DNA from: Vigna angularis
Taxonomy: Eukaryota > Streptophyta > Magnoliopsida > Fabales > Fabaceae
Direction of reading: 5' to 3'
Length of the DNA: 64,000 nucleotides
Assembly: GCF_016808095.1 (NCBI RefSeq)
Contig: NC_068975.1
Coordinates: 32,573,001-32,637,000, forward strand
Part shown: in pieces, positions 23,641-37,401 of the stretch
Layout of the letters: each line of letters begins with the position of its first letter
Numbering within the stretch: position 1 is the stretch's first letter
Program-made: the position numbers and the translations under genes
Notes under the pieces: generated by a model
The model's database searches: none
What the model was told of the DNA's origin: nothing
Seen by the model: the letters and a program-made list of their open reading frames with translations, nothing else

Positions 23641-25602
23641 GTTTTTATTTAAGGTGAAACTTTAGACTCACTTAAAATTTTAATATAAACATTGTCATTT
23701 TCAATTTTGTTTTTGTTTTGTCGAAGAACTCTAGGTAGTCTGCCACCTTTTTGACATGGGAAGTCTGAAGCGAAATCCTAGATTGAATTGTTGGGAAGGA
23801 TGATTTTTGAAAAAAGATAAAAAAGTTAGGAGTTGAAACCCATCTTAATCTTAAAGTTTGGTCCCACTGAAAGTATAGTCACCTTTCTGAAAGCCACATC
23901 TTGTTCACCCTCCACCTCATTCATTCCAAACCCATGATTGGTCCCATATGTGCCCCCGAGACAACCACCGTGGATGACCCCACAAGGCTTCACATAATCT
24001 AAACATGTGTCCCAACTTCATGGCACAACAAGGTCCATCTTTGTTTGTAGTGGTAATGAGATTTCAGGGACATGGTGTCCCCACTCAGCCCTTAACTGCA
24101 AGACAATGCCATAAGTTGCCCAGGAACAACCTGGCTTTAGCCGCCATACTTGCTTGCATGCGCAAGTTGCAGCATACATGAACCCAATTGGAACACAACC
24201 ACAAATCAAAATGCTGTTACAAATTCTTTTTTACAACACTCTACTAATGAGCATCACTGTACCATGCGCACAAAACTCCCCATTCATCAATACCCCACCA
24301 GGCTGCAACTCAATTTGGAAAGGCTTCCCATGTAATATTCATATACCATCAAAACTGGTTGGAGCCTTCATTCATTTTTCTTTCAAAAGAAATCTAATGG
24401 TTGCAGCTTGATTGGTGTGGAAATGAATAGTATACTCAATAGAATAAAGTAAGTAATTTGAGCATAACATTGTATTAACTCTTTAATAATACCCCACCTC
24501 AGGTGTTAATTGATTGTTAGAGTATGATATATGAGGAGTTCTGATCAAAGTAGAATCTTGATGATTGTATCAACATGCTTAACAAAAATTTAGGATAAGT
24601 GCATGATTAGTAATAATTTTAATTTCAGATATACTGTTGTTGTTTGGAGTTTTTCTTTTTCGTATTTTGATTCAAATGCGTGATTAAATGTTTGAAGTAA
24701 ATGAAAATCTAGGAAAGATGATTCTTGTGCAGGATGGTTCCCACAGGAATCATTCCTAGGAGGTGGTGCTGAGATTTTTTGAAACAAACAAGACATGTCG
24801 TGAACTTTTAAGTGGGCAATCTCTTGAAAATGGAAAGTGCCCCCACAGCTAAAATAAAATATGCATGCACAATCCAAGACCTATTTTAATCGATTCTTGT
24901 GATGTTTTTAATATTGATGTGAGGCCTCGAGCATAAGAAAATGTATGAGATAAAAGGTTGGCACATACATTGGAATGTATAGCGCAATGGTTAGAATTTA
25001 AAGTATAAATTTAAGTCTCCCATTTGAATAGAAATGAAAAGAATAAAGTATCATATATAAAGTTAAAAAATACATTAATTTATTGTCTTTAGATTTTAAG
25101 TATAAATTTGTGTTAATTTCTGACCTGATTAGACTCATATTTTATTAATATTGTATTTTTTTATTAAATTTTCTTGTCGATAGACTCAAAATTGAGATGT
25201 ACTGCATAGTGTGATCCCATGCTCCCATACACCACACATCATTCTTCTTGTGCTTTAACCAGACCAAATCCCTTATTTGGTTTTGAAAACAAATGCATGT
25301 CTATGTTTGTGTCTGTTTTGCAAAATTGGAATCTCTGTTGATTGCTCCTTGCAAGTATCATTCTGCTGCGTCATCACCTTCTTCATCCTCTCTTATCTGT
25401 CAGCTGTCTTATTCGTCTACTTTACAATTCAAGTTTGGTGTACAGCAAGAAATCCTACCCAATCATGCCCTCTTTCAACTCAATGCACCACCATAGTACT
25501 ACTATCTTCACTAAATTTCATGCGCCATCTATTTTTTCTTATTCAAATTCATTCACTCACGTCTTCGTAAGAATTCATTGACAATATTTTTCCATAAAAA
25601 AA
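23641..25602. other. Gene-free region of unusual composition
   Basis: 23.73-24.41 kb is less AT-rich than the surrounding spacer and could be transcribed, but no frame is open for long and no domain is visible. 24.55 kb has a 14-base match to the start of miR172 without a hairpin partner (rejected). 24.6-24.87 and 25.2-25.58 kb hold short frames that I cannot assign. Confidence 0.35.
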
Positions 25603-25790
25603 GATAATGATACTTTGACAACATTTTTTTAACAATAGTTTAATATCATCTACATGTCATTCTGTAATTGGTCCAAAATTACTACACAATTAATAATAAT
25701 AATCATAAACATCAATATGAACCAATCATAAAATGACACGTAAACAATGTTAAAATATTGTCAAAAAAATATTGTCTAAGTATCATTATC
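25603..25790. mobile_element. Mutator-like MITE (~188 bp)
   Basis: The left end GATAATGATACTTTGACAAC and the inverted right end (GATAATGATACTTAGACAAT on the minus strand) form long imperfect terminal inverted repeats. They continue inwards as ATTTTTTTAACA versus ATTTTTTTGACA. CATAAAAAA occurs just outside both ends (one base of slippage on the left), consistent with a 9-bp target duplication. The internal sequence is non-coding and nearly palindromic, so a transcript would fold into a hairpin. Confidence 0.7.
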
Positions 25791-28308
25791 CATAAAAAAT
25801 CATTTTTTTTAACTACATTATCTTTCCAAAAAATAACATCAATTAAATATGATCACAATTTTAAGACTTCAACTTTTAAGAGACAATAAATTTATAAATT
25901 TGTCTAAAAATATTTATTCGTGCAAAAAATTGAAATTTTGTTTTTAACAAAGACTAATTTGAATTACTAATGATTTTATCAAAGACTACGTTCGTACAGT
26001 TTCACTTTTTAAGGTTTAATCATGTGCTAAAAATATAGGGAGAATGATTGTGTCACATGCTTGTAAGCTTAGAGAGGACTATTTACTATAATTCTATTTA
26101 TTTAGAGACTTAATTGGACGAAGTAATTGCTTGAAAGACTGAAAATTGATGGTATTTTAACAACTTTTAACATAAATTTTGAAGAATGATCTATAATATT
26201 CTGGTTTACCTGATGAAAAAGATAACATGAAAGATGCAAATACAGAAAAAGATAACATGGAAGATGCAAATACAGCATCTCTTTTAAGTGTGTGTTAAAA
26301 GATCTTTTAATCCACAGTAATAAGATATTGTCTGCTTTGAGTCAAGTCCTCACAAATTTGTTTTTGATATCAATTTCTTAATAATGAAAATATGTTATAT
26401 GTATATAAACTTATCTTCATCTCTTATTTTATCTTATGTGAGATTTTGTTTGTACTTAACCATAACTAGCCTTTCAACTGTGACGTCTGAATCTGGTTTT
26501 CATTCTGCAAGCATGCATTGTTCGAATCATTGTATTCTTCTGCTCATTTTTTCCTATTTCTCTAATCGCTAACTTGATTCATTCAAAAGCAATCACATCT
26601 GCAAGCTCTGTTACAGTGCTTTTCCATTACTTTTTCATTTTTCATTCCTAAGTAGAAATTTCCCATCATATATATTTATATTTTCAATGATAAAATATAG
26701 CTACAGTATTTTAAGAACTTTTTTTGGTAGTGTTTTTCAGTTAAAAAAATGAGTTTCACTTTATATAATCAGTGTTGATCAAGTTTAATGTGGTGAGATT
26801 ATTGCGTGAGTTAAAATTCAATTTTAACTAAAAAAGAATGTATACTTAAAATAGTATAAAAGTAGGTTTGTTCTTGTATCACCCTCCCCAATCATGACAG
26901 AATCTCACAAAGTTTGGAGACAATAATAGCCATTTTTGTTCCAAATCTAGCTATTTTGCTTCCTGCAAGAAAGTTCTTCAGCATTAACTCTCAATCTTAA
27001 TAAATAATCTTTAATTAAATATAAACCTAGTTCTAATTAATTAACTTATCATTTACTACTGTTTAACCAGCTTATGAATACCCAACTACTACTATCTGTG
27101 GAATCTGACCAAGTGCTGACATAAACATGTTGTCATTCCAACTGTTAAATTATACTATTCTAAAAAAAGTGAAAAAGTAAAACAAATGTTTCTACAAATT
27201 AATTTTAATTTATAATTTATTTTATATGAATATTAAAAAAGAAAGGTTTGTCTGTCATGGGTTAAATCAGGTAATAAATTCTCTAACGGTGGTATAAGTA
27301 TGTGAAATAAATTAAATCCTAATTTTACGGAAAATGCAACATACAATGCTGAATTGCTGATAAATATAAAACATTTATGATACAGCTAAAGAACAAATGA
27401 AATTATTAAAAACAATAATTAATTAAAAAAAATGGTTGTGACAGTTATTGAAAGAATAAAATAGTCATAAAAAATAAACTTTTATATATTTTAAAAAAAT
27501 AATATTAAGTGAAAGTAAAAATTTTAAATGTATCAAAATAATATTATTCTTATTTAAAATACGAAATTTGGTATCTGTTTGAATGATCTGAAGCAATTGA
27601 TGATGTGATGGGTTGAGGCATGTTTGGATGGTCATCATGTTCCCTATGCTCCAAACTATCATATGTTTATCTATTCAACTTTGTTCATTCCTCACTCCAA
27701 CTTATTCCGAACATCCTTAATTTCTAGGTTTCACACAACGCTAAATCTCTTGGACATTGAAAAGGTCTTAAGAACATTGTTAATAATATCTACCCCTCCT
27801 ATGTTTTATATTATATTGCAAAATTAGAGTACCTATACATACCATCATCTTATCCTTTCAATTTTTAATGTAGAAAAGAAGTAGCCGCCTAGGTTTGTTT
27901 TAGCTTGGCATGCGCATAATATGAATTAGATATCGTAAATTGAAATCATAACCCAAACTCTCATTTATTTATTTGATTTTGTTTGTTTTGAAGCATTAAT
28001 TTTTTCGGAGATTTTATATAAATTTTATAAAAGATAATATTTAAACTTATTAATAAGTATTTAGTCCTTTAGTTGATAGATGTCTCAAAATGAATGGCAT
28101 GACCTTTTGCTGAGAACTTTTCTCTGCTGAGATTCTGTATGTCTGAACAAAAAGATAAATAAAAGTAATTAATAAGGTAGATGATAGCAACAACATATAT
28201 CAGTGTTTGGATTAAGAATTGTTTAGAGGTGTCTGTAAGGATTGATACGAAGATTAGGACAGGAGTGAATTTGAATATAGATATGGATATTATAAAAGTG
28301 CTATAAAG
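25791..28308. other. AT-rich gene-free spacer
   Basis: No coding or RNA gene is visible. A short local duplication occurs near 26,215-26,275, where AAAGATAACATG followed by AAGATGCAAATACAG appears twice. The remaining frames are low-complexity. Confidence 0.4.
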
Positions 28309-28572
28309 TTGATATCTTATGAGTATATTAGTTATACACAACGTGACGTGAATAATGTTTGTATCCTACTGGGGTCACTCACTCAGTTTACAATTAATGG
28401 ATGTATCAATATAACTATTCAGGTTAGGTTGCCATACTCATTAGGTTGCATTTTATATGTGTCTAAACTTTCACAACTTTCGTCTCTATTAAACATGCAA
28501 GATTGCAACTACTGGTTTTCAAAAGAAGCATATTCCATGTTCAAGAAGACAGATTTTTTTTTTATTATTTAG
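28309..28572 (+). pseudogene. Ty1/copia retrotransposon fragment (gag-pre-integrase region)
   Basis: An isolated 87-codon frame shows the order of motifs found just before the integrase of Ty1/copia polyproteins: an INGCINITI-type beta segment, then GCILYVSKLSQLSSLL (compare the family pattern VLYVPxLxxNLLSV), then a C/W-F-S segment. There is no start context, no flanking protease, integrase or reverse transcriptase frame, and stops follow immediately in an A/T-rich tail. It is a dead fragment. Confidence is limited because the match is by pattern memory only. Confidence 0.5.
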
Positions 28573-29611
28573 CCCCAAACTTTCATGTTCTTCTTCTATG
28601 ACAACACATCGTATAATAACTCTAATAAATCTTAGAATTGTTGGGGTTTTGGAGGATAGAATTGAGATATGGAATGTAATTGATGATATCAAATAACACA
28701 AGATTGGCTGTAGGGATGAGCTCACCCAAAAGGTTTAATCCAGTTCTCTTTTTGAATCTCATCCTCTAAATATTTTAGGAATATGTGTATATATAATGTG
28801 GCGATTATTAATAAATAATATTGCGTGATGCCTTAAAATTAAATATTTAATAATATTCATGGTTAGTGTAATTTGATTTATGTGAGATATTGGTTACTAA
28901 CTTCTTGAGTCTATACTTTTATTTTCTTCAAAATTTTCAAATTTCACCCTTTCATCAATTTTTCTTACTTAGAAATTCTTAAATTTTCATTTTATCATTT
29001 AAAGTTTATGATAGAGTATTAGATTTGCTATATGGAATGATTTTAAAGGTTTTTAAGTCAGAAATTAAATGAAAAAGAAATACAATTTCATAATTCTAAT
29101 TGATAAGATGTTTTGAAGGTGAGATAGTGACATTATTTTTAGTTCAAATGAAAACGATGTTCTATTGAGATGAATTTTTAGTACAATAAAGTTTAAATTG
29201 ATCCAATCAATTTAACATGTAGAAAGTAGAGTAGAAATTCTAGCTTTTCATTCAATAAATGATTGCCATCAGAAAGGAGACAAGAATTAAAACTGCAAGA
29301 GAGAATTTTAAAAACTAAAGACATAAAAAATTATAAGAAATAGAATTACAAAAACTAGAAATATATCTAGATTAAACTTGTTATTTTGGAAATAAACAAT
29401 ACAAAGAGTCATGATATTTCTTCAACTATATACACACACACACACATAAATGAAGTTACTAAAAGCATCACTTGTTTATCTAAGGCTATGAATTCCTACA
29501 TCTTCAGTGTCCTATGAAGTCACCAATGTGACTGTTGTATGAGCATATGTACAAGAAAATACATTCACAAAAACGCCTCCTACTATGATATGCATGGATA
29601 CGGAAGAAGGT
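28573..29611. other. AT-rich spacer and FBL4 3'UTR
   Basis: No gene is visible. The distal part (about 29.4-29.61 kb) is likely the 3'UTR of the minus-strand F-box gene and includes a short CA repeat at about 29,430-29,446. Confidence 0.4.
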
Positions 29612-32600
29612 CTAAAGGTCCACACACACATAGGAAATGACTGAACCAGCTCGGCGCTTTGTACGTTGGCTAACCTTCCACTTCTCAACAAGGACCTTCC
29701 TTATGTGGGGGCAGCTAGAAACCACGGTGGCCACACCAACTGAAGTTATACCTGAACAATAAACCATGTGGCATGACTCAAGCATTCTGCAACTTTTTAC
29801 AAGATGGGCTAGCCCAACATCTGTTATTTGTCGGCAGTGTGAGAGTACTATTTCTTTCAGCAATGGACAGTGTTCTCCCACTTCAACCATAGCCATGTCA
29901 CCCAAATTCTGCAGTTATAGAGCAATAGAAAAGCAAGGCAAATAAGTAGAAAGACTTATTTAGCGTATAGTTTGCCAGTAATTATTGCATTGCCTTAGGT
30001 ATAGAATGAGAGATATCAATACACACCTGTAATACACTCACGTCCAAGTAACAGAGTTGAGGGCACCCCCTTGCAATGGCTACCACTCCAGCATCTCCAA
30101 TCTGATGGCAACCACTAACATTAAGATAATGAAGGGAACAGCCCTCAGCTATGGCAACAAGGGCCGCATCACCCACCCTAGTAATGTAAGAAAGTGGTTA
30201 AGGTAGACACAGAAGAAAAGATGTAATACAAATTCCCAAACATCAAAATAGTAGAATAAATATTCATGAAGATTTCTGCTTAGAGGGATAATAGTAAAGC
30301 TGTGACTAAGGTTTTACCTATCACAGAATCGAATGCTGAGATCTGTTAGCAACTTACAGTTCTCGCCCACAGCAATGATCCCCTTGCTCCCAATCTAATA
30401 CATGAAGGGAAAAAAGAAGGAACACAAGGAGAAAGGACGAAAATGTCATAAAGCTTATAAAGAAATAGAGTCAACAGTAAAAACAATTGGCTTATTGCTT
30501 TACCCTGGACATATAATAGACATTCATGTAATGCAAGTATTACACCACTTTCATATACTTCTACATCATTCACAAGGTGTGCCATATTATAGTCTGCGGG
30601 GGATGAGGGGGCTAGAGTTCGTGTAGCAAGTAAATAGTGTCATACTATACTAAAAGTCAAAATAACAAGGTGCAGCGTTGCTTAAAATGGTAAGGCACTC
30701 AAACACAACTAAATTGAAAAATTGGTATGCTCATTATTAAAAGGGCATAATGAAAATACTCTATAAGATTGCTGCTTAGAAATCGTTCAATCAGTGGTCG
30801 TCAAATTATCAAGGAACCTTGAAGAAAGCACCACAAAAGGAAGTGAGCAGAGCAACAAAAGAAATTCCTCTTTTACCTTGTTTTAATTAAATCGAGACAG
30901 GGGGGATAAAGAGATAGCTAGTTGAGATATCTTGTGAAGAATTAATTGGTTTTGACTTTAAAATACCAAGTTTTGTATACGGAAATGTTTGACTAAATGT
31001 AAGAACAAGTTTTGTTTCGATTGTGTTAATGACTAAAGATAAAATTACTTTCGAATGTAATTTCCTGAAGAGAACAAAAAATATTTTTAAATTTTAAATA
31101 TTATAAGAAGGACAAAGTTCTAGAAGAAGCATGCGTAATGTATGCTTCAAATGACTCAGTAATTATCCTAGGTTACAAGGTACAGAATTTCGAAAGTGAG
31201 TGAGATATCCAAAACAAAAATACAAAAGAAAAATAACAATAAAATCAATTTATGCTAAAATTAAAATTACACGTACAGAATGGCATTTTAGTGCAGAAAA
31301 CCAACATAAATGCAGTACCTCATAACAGCGACGGATATGAAGTTTCTTTAGATTCTTGCAGCCACTGGCTATCCCACACATGGCTTCATCTCCAATACTT
31401 GAGCAATCTACCAAGTGCAGCGCTTGCAAGTATTTGCACCCCTGTCCAATCTGGAGAAGGCCAGCATCACCAATTCTTTGGCAGTAAAGTAATGCTAATT
31501 CTGAGAGATGCCTGTGCAGTAGAAAGTAGAGATTAGCCTCAGAGATGAAAGAAGAGGGAAATTTTCAAGACTTACGAAATCCGGTCATCAAATATTTGTC
31601 AATATCATAAGCTAATATTCAAATACAGGATCATAGCATGTATATATTTGCCAAATTTAGGCTAAGTTTGGTCTCGTTTCTTCATTTACTTAAAAAAGGC
31701 TAATTCGAACTTAAAGCTTATAACAAGTGATTTAAGTTTTATCTTAGAGAATAATTTTAAATTAAAAAGCTACACATACCAGTCAAAGATGAGGGGAAAG
31801 AGAGGCTTAGGAATGCAGTTTATTATTTAATGCTACTTCGGTTAGTTTTTAAGACTGTGCGTACAACAAAGTAGGTTGCAATCCATGCATGCAGCAGGCC
31901 TGTAGAACAATCTATGCAAGCAGATCCATTGCACAAGACCTTCAATTATTGAGGACCTCCAGATTTTATAAGTCCACAAATTTGCACTAGTCTTTTGTTT
32001 TTATTTGTATTTATCAGTAAAAATGTAGTATGAATTTTTTGTGCATTATTTTGTAAAAAAGCAATCATATTATAATATTTAGAGATATTAAATTGTGCAT
32101 TTATTTTTAAATATTGGAATAGAGGAGCCAAATTTTCACGATTAGAACAGGACCTCTAAAATTTTTAAGACGGCTCCAGCATGCACACATAAACACACAA
32201 CAATGTCAATAGAAGCAGTATCTCCTATTCACTGCAAGCGGTAAATTTGTGTGATAGTACATTTCTTGCTTTTGTAGCTTACACTGGGAAAACTTCTCAG
32301 ATTTTAAGAATGTTTTGTACAGCAACTTAGGTTGACAAGAATATATGCATATACACTTACACACGCACGCATAAAATAAAAAAAAATCATGCAAGAACAA
32401 CCAACAGACCACAAGATTAATTAACTACAACTACAAACGTTGAATAGAAATATAAAATTCAATGACTTTCTTCGTCCTAAAACATTTTCCCAACTCCCTG
32501 TGCTGATTATTCGATGTGGAGTTTGCTGCACACAAGAGTTATAGTACACACATCTATAACATTTTAGGGAACTTAGATTAGTGAAAAAAACGTACTGGCA

Positions 32601-35170
32601 AGATTTTCCCACAGATTCTAGTCCCAAAGTTCCAATATTGTGGCATCCATTCACTTCAAGATGAGTGAGTTCCTTGCAGCCAGTAGCAATTGCTTCCAAA
32701 CCCTTATCACTTAGGAAATAGCAATCACTTAAAGTCAAGTTCTTTAACTTCTTACATCCTTCCCCAATAGCATACAAACCCCTGAATATAGACATTGTAA
32801 AAAGAAAAAGTATTACTAACTACACAACAAAAAATGAAAGAATTAATATCAGAACCCAAAATTACAAATTAGAGGCAAGGAAAAAGATTGAAAGTTTGCG
32901 GTTCATACTATCATAAGGGTCATGTAAAAGGAAAAGTAAAAAGAATTACAAAAGCAACCAAGTCTCACCCCACTATGAGTTTGGCAACACGGATCAAATG
33001 ACAACATTATCTTAATAAAAAATATAATTTAAAAAGAAAAACCATAAAAAATTGTTTCAATGGCTCTTTTGAATTGATCAACTCAAAAAATGGTTGGTAA
33101 AGTTGTTGCGCAAGAAAGATATATGCAATTTGCACTAAGCCTGTTGCATGTGTCTTTTTTGTAATTTTAGCCATAGTCAAAGCAAGCAGATCCTTAAAAA
33201 GCAATGATGAGAAAACAGCTAACTTATTAGTAAATCTAGGAAAACTATGTTGAGCCAATAACTCCAAAGACAAACCACTAATCAAATCCGCAAATAGTTG
33301 ATCAAGTCTTAACACAAGAAAGAAATATTCAACACGTGTTGTGCTCAGTAAATGTGATTTTTTTGTGAATTCTACCACAGTCAGATGAAGCAAATCCTGT
33401 AAAGCAATGATTATAAAGAAACTCACTTATCAGTAAATCTCTGAAAACTGTATAGAGCCAACATCTCCAAAGACAAACAACTAACTCCCACAACTTTCAA
33501 AGCATCATCTGTTAGATTAATACATTGTAGCTTTAAAACTTTTAAATGTGGACATCCTCTAATCACAGCAAGCAGCCCTTTATTATGGATGAACTCAGAG
33601 TCCAATGACAAGGTCTCTAGAGATCTGCAGTGTAATCCCACAGCTTCCATTGAAATGTCAGTTATTTTCGCACAAGCTGCCACTCTAATAGATTTTAACG
33701 AATTTCCCACACCCAATGCTAATTCAACCAAACCCGTGTCACTCAATCCTTCACAGAAACGCAGATTCAAATCTTCAAGTTGCTTGCAACACTGTCCAAT
33801 AGCAGCCAAACCTTGATCTCCAACATAACAACCCTAAAGGAAAATATCGTGAGTTAAAATAACGAGTGTGCATCGCTCACGCCAAACTACTCATAGTTGT
33901 ACATATTAATATAGTGACAAGGAGAATGATGCACAAAAAGGAAAAAAAGGGCGTTGGTATCTCCAATTGCAATGCTTCACAAGAAATTAACTTTAACCCA
34001 CTGGCTTCAATAAAAAGAAAAAGTATATTAGATTTTCCTTCCAGTCTCAAGATAATACAGGAACTTACAGCATATTTGAATGTATTTCATTTATCAACCT
34101 TGATATTACTTTCAATTGAGACTTGGTTTCGAGACAAATATGTGGGCAGTCGCCCTTACAAGCATATCACAAGCCAAATTTACCCTAGTTGAAGCAGCCA
34201 AACGGTGAGCCAAACTTAGCCATGGGCCTGTTTGGATAAAAGCGCTTCTGAGAGCTTCTCCACCAGAAATAATAAGTTTTTTTTTCTTTTTCTGTAAAAC
34301 AAACTTCTCAACAGCTCTTCTTTCCCATAGAGGAGGTCTTTAAAACACATCTAACTAAGTATCCAACCAAGCTCTAAACATTCATTTCAAAGCAACTGAA
34401 TACTCATAACAAGGCTAAGGCAATACTATAAGTGCAGACTGAGTAAATAAAACATTGCAAAAAAATAAATAAATACAAACAGTGTACGTAAGCACGACAA
34501 AACAGTTTAAACCGCAAACGAAAATCCAATCAGCTAGAGGACACAAAAAAAAAGTAAATAAATACCTGCAAATCCAAGGACTTCAAAGAAATGCATTTTC
34601 TCGCTAGCGATGACAAACCCTCGCTGGTGACGTTAGAACACCAGATTAACCTAAGCTTCTCGAGTTTGGGAAAGCCTTCGGCGAGAGCAGACAATCCAGA
34701 ATCAGACAGACAGAGCGAATCGAATTCGCTCTGGTCAGAGGAAGAGCCGTATTTATCAGCCACATAATGCAGCTTCACCGCGGAATTCTCGCTCGCGCGT
34801 CTTCTTCCCTGCTAAAAAAGTAAATAAAAAGAATCAGAGAAAGGAAAATTAGGATTAGAGAAGGGAGACGTTGGGAACGAAGTGAGGAAGGAATATGACG
34901 GACAAAGTGAGTAGGGATCGAAACGGAGAGTCGCTCGTCGATGTGGACGGTGGTGACGTTGGAGAAACGTGCAGCGAGGAGGTGAATGAAAAGGTCCGGG
35001 GAGCCGGAGGCGCCGATTCGGATGGCGGCGCGTGTGAGGCGCTCGAGACGGAGCCAGCGCGTGCAGACGAGGGAACACGCGTCGCGACTGGACTTCGAGT
35101 CGAGGCGGCGGAAGATCTCGATGAGTAACTCGTCCGGCAGCAGGGTGTTGATCCAATTGTGGCCTCGCAT
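29612..35170 (-). CDS. FBL4: F-box/LRR-repeat protein 4-like (SCF substrate receptor)
   Basis: Eight exons on the minus strand: 34904-35170, 34566-34808 (or 34811), 33427-33833, 32596-32781, 31319-31511, 30318-30394, 30027-30177, 29612-29908. Phases agree and give about 606 residues, close to the 610 I recall for Arabidopsis FBL4. The F-box is at about residues 8-48 (LLPDELLIEIFRRLDSKSSR ... VCTRWLRLERL). About 16 cysteine-containing leucine-rich repeats follow (patterns such as LEDLNLRFCEGLSDTGL, KNLTLSDCYFLSDKGL, LHYLNVSGCHQIGDAGV), and the conserved C-terminus ends RRAGSVISYVCVDL. By family knowledge it links a substrate to SKP1-cullin for ubiquitination; the substrate is unknown. Weak point: the first intron (34809-34903) is only 95 bp and needs a poor donor (GTCCGT). 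The exon 3 donor region is duplicated inside the following intron. The gene is head to head with the MO25-like gene. Confidence 0.9.
33109..33488 (-). repeat. Tandem duplication across an exon-intron border inside FBL4
   Basis: The 3' end of exon 3 plus the start of its intron (about 33312-33488) recurs about 203 bp further into the intron (about 33109-33285). Over the first ~62 bases of the exon part I count roughly 10 differences. The copy still reads LSLELLAQHSFPRFTNK against the true LSLEMLALYSFQRFTDK. The duplicated donor has drifted from GTGAGT to GTTAGC. Confidence 0.85.

Positions 35171-37401
<2,231 letters not shown>

Noticed and set aside
24552..24565. 14-base match to the 5' part of miR172 (AGAATCTTGATGAT)
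   Set aside because: The rest of the mature sequence does not match, and no complementary arm for a precursor hairpin is present nearby.
25277..25581. Overlapping hydrophobic short frames
   Set aside because: Cys/Leu/Phe-rich by composition in all frames; no homologue or signal-peptide logic stands out.
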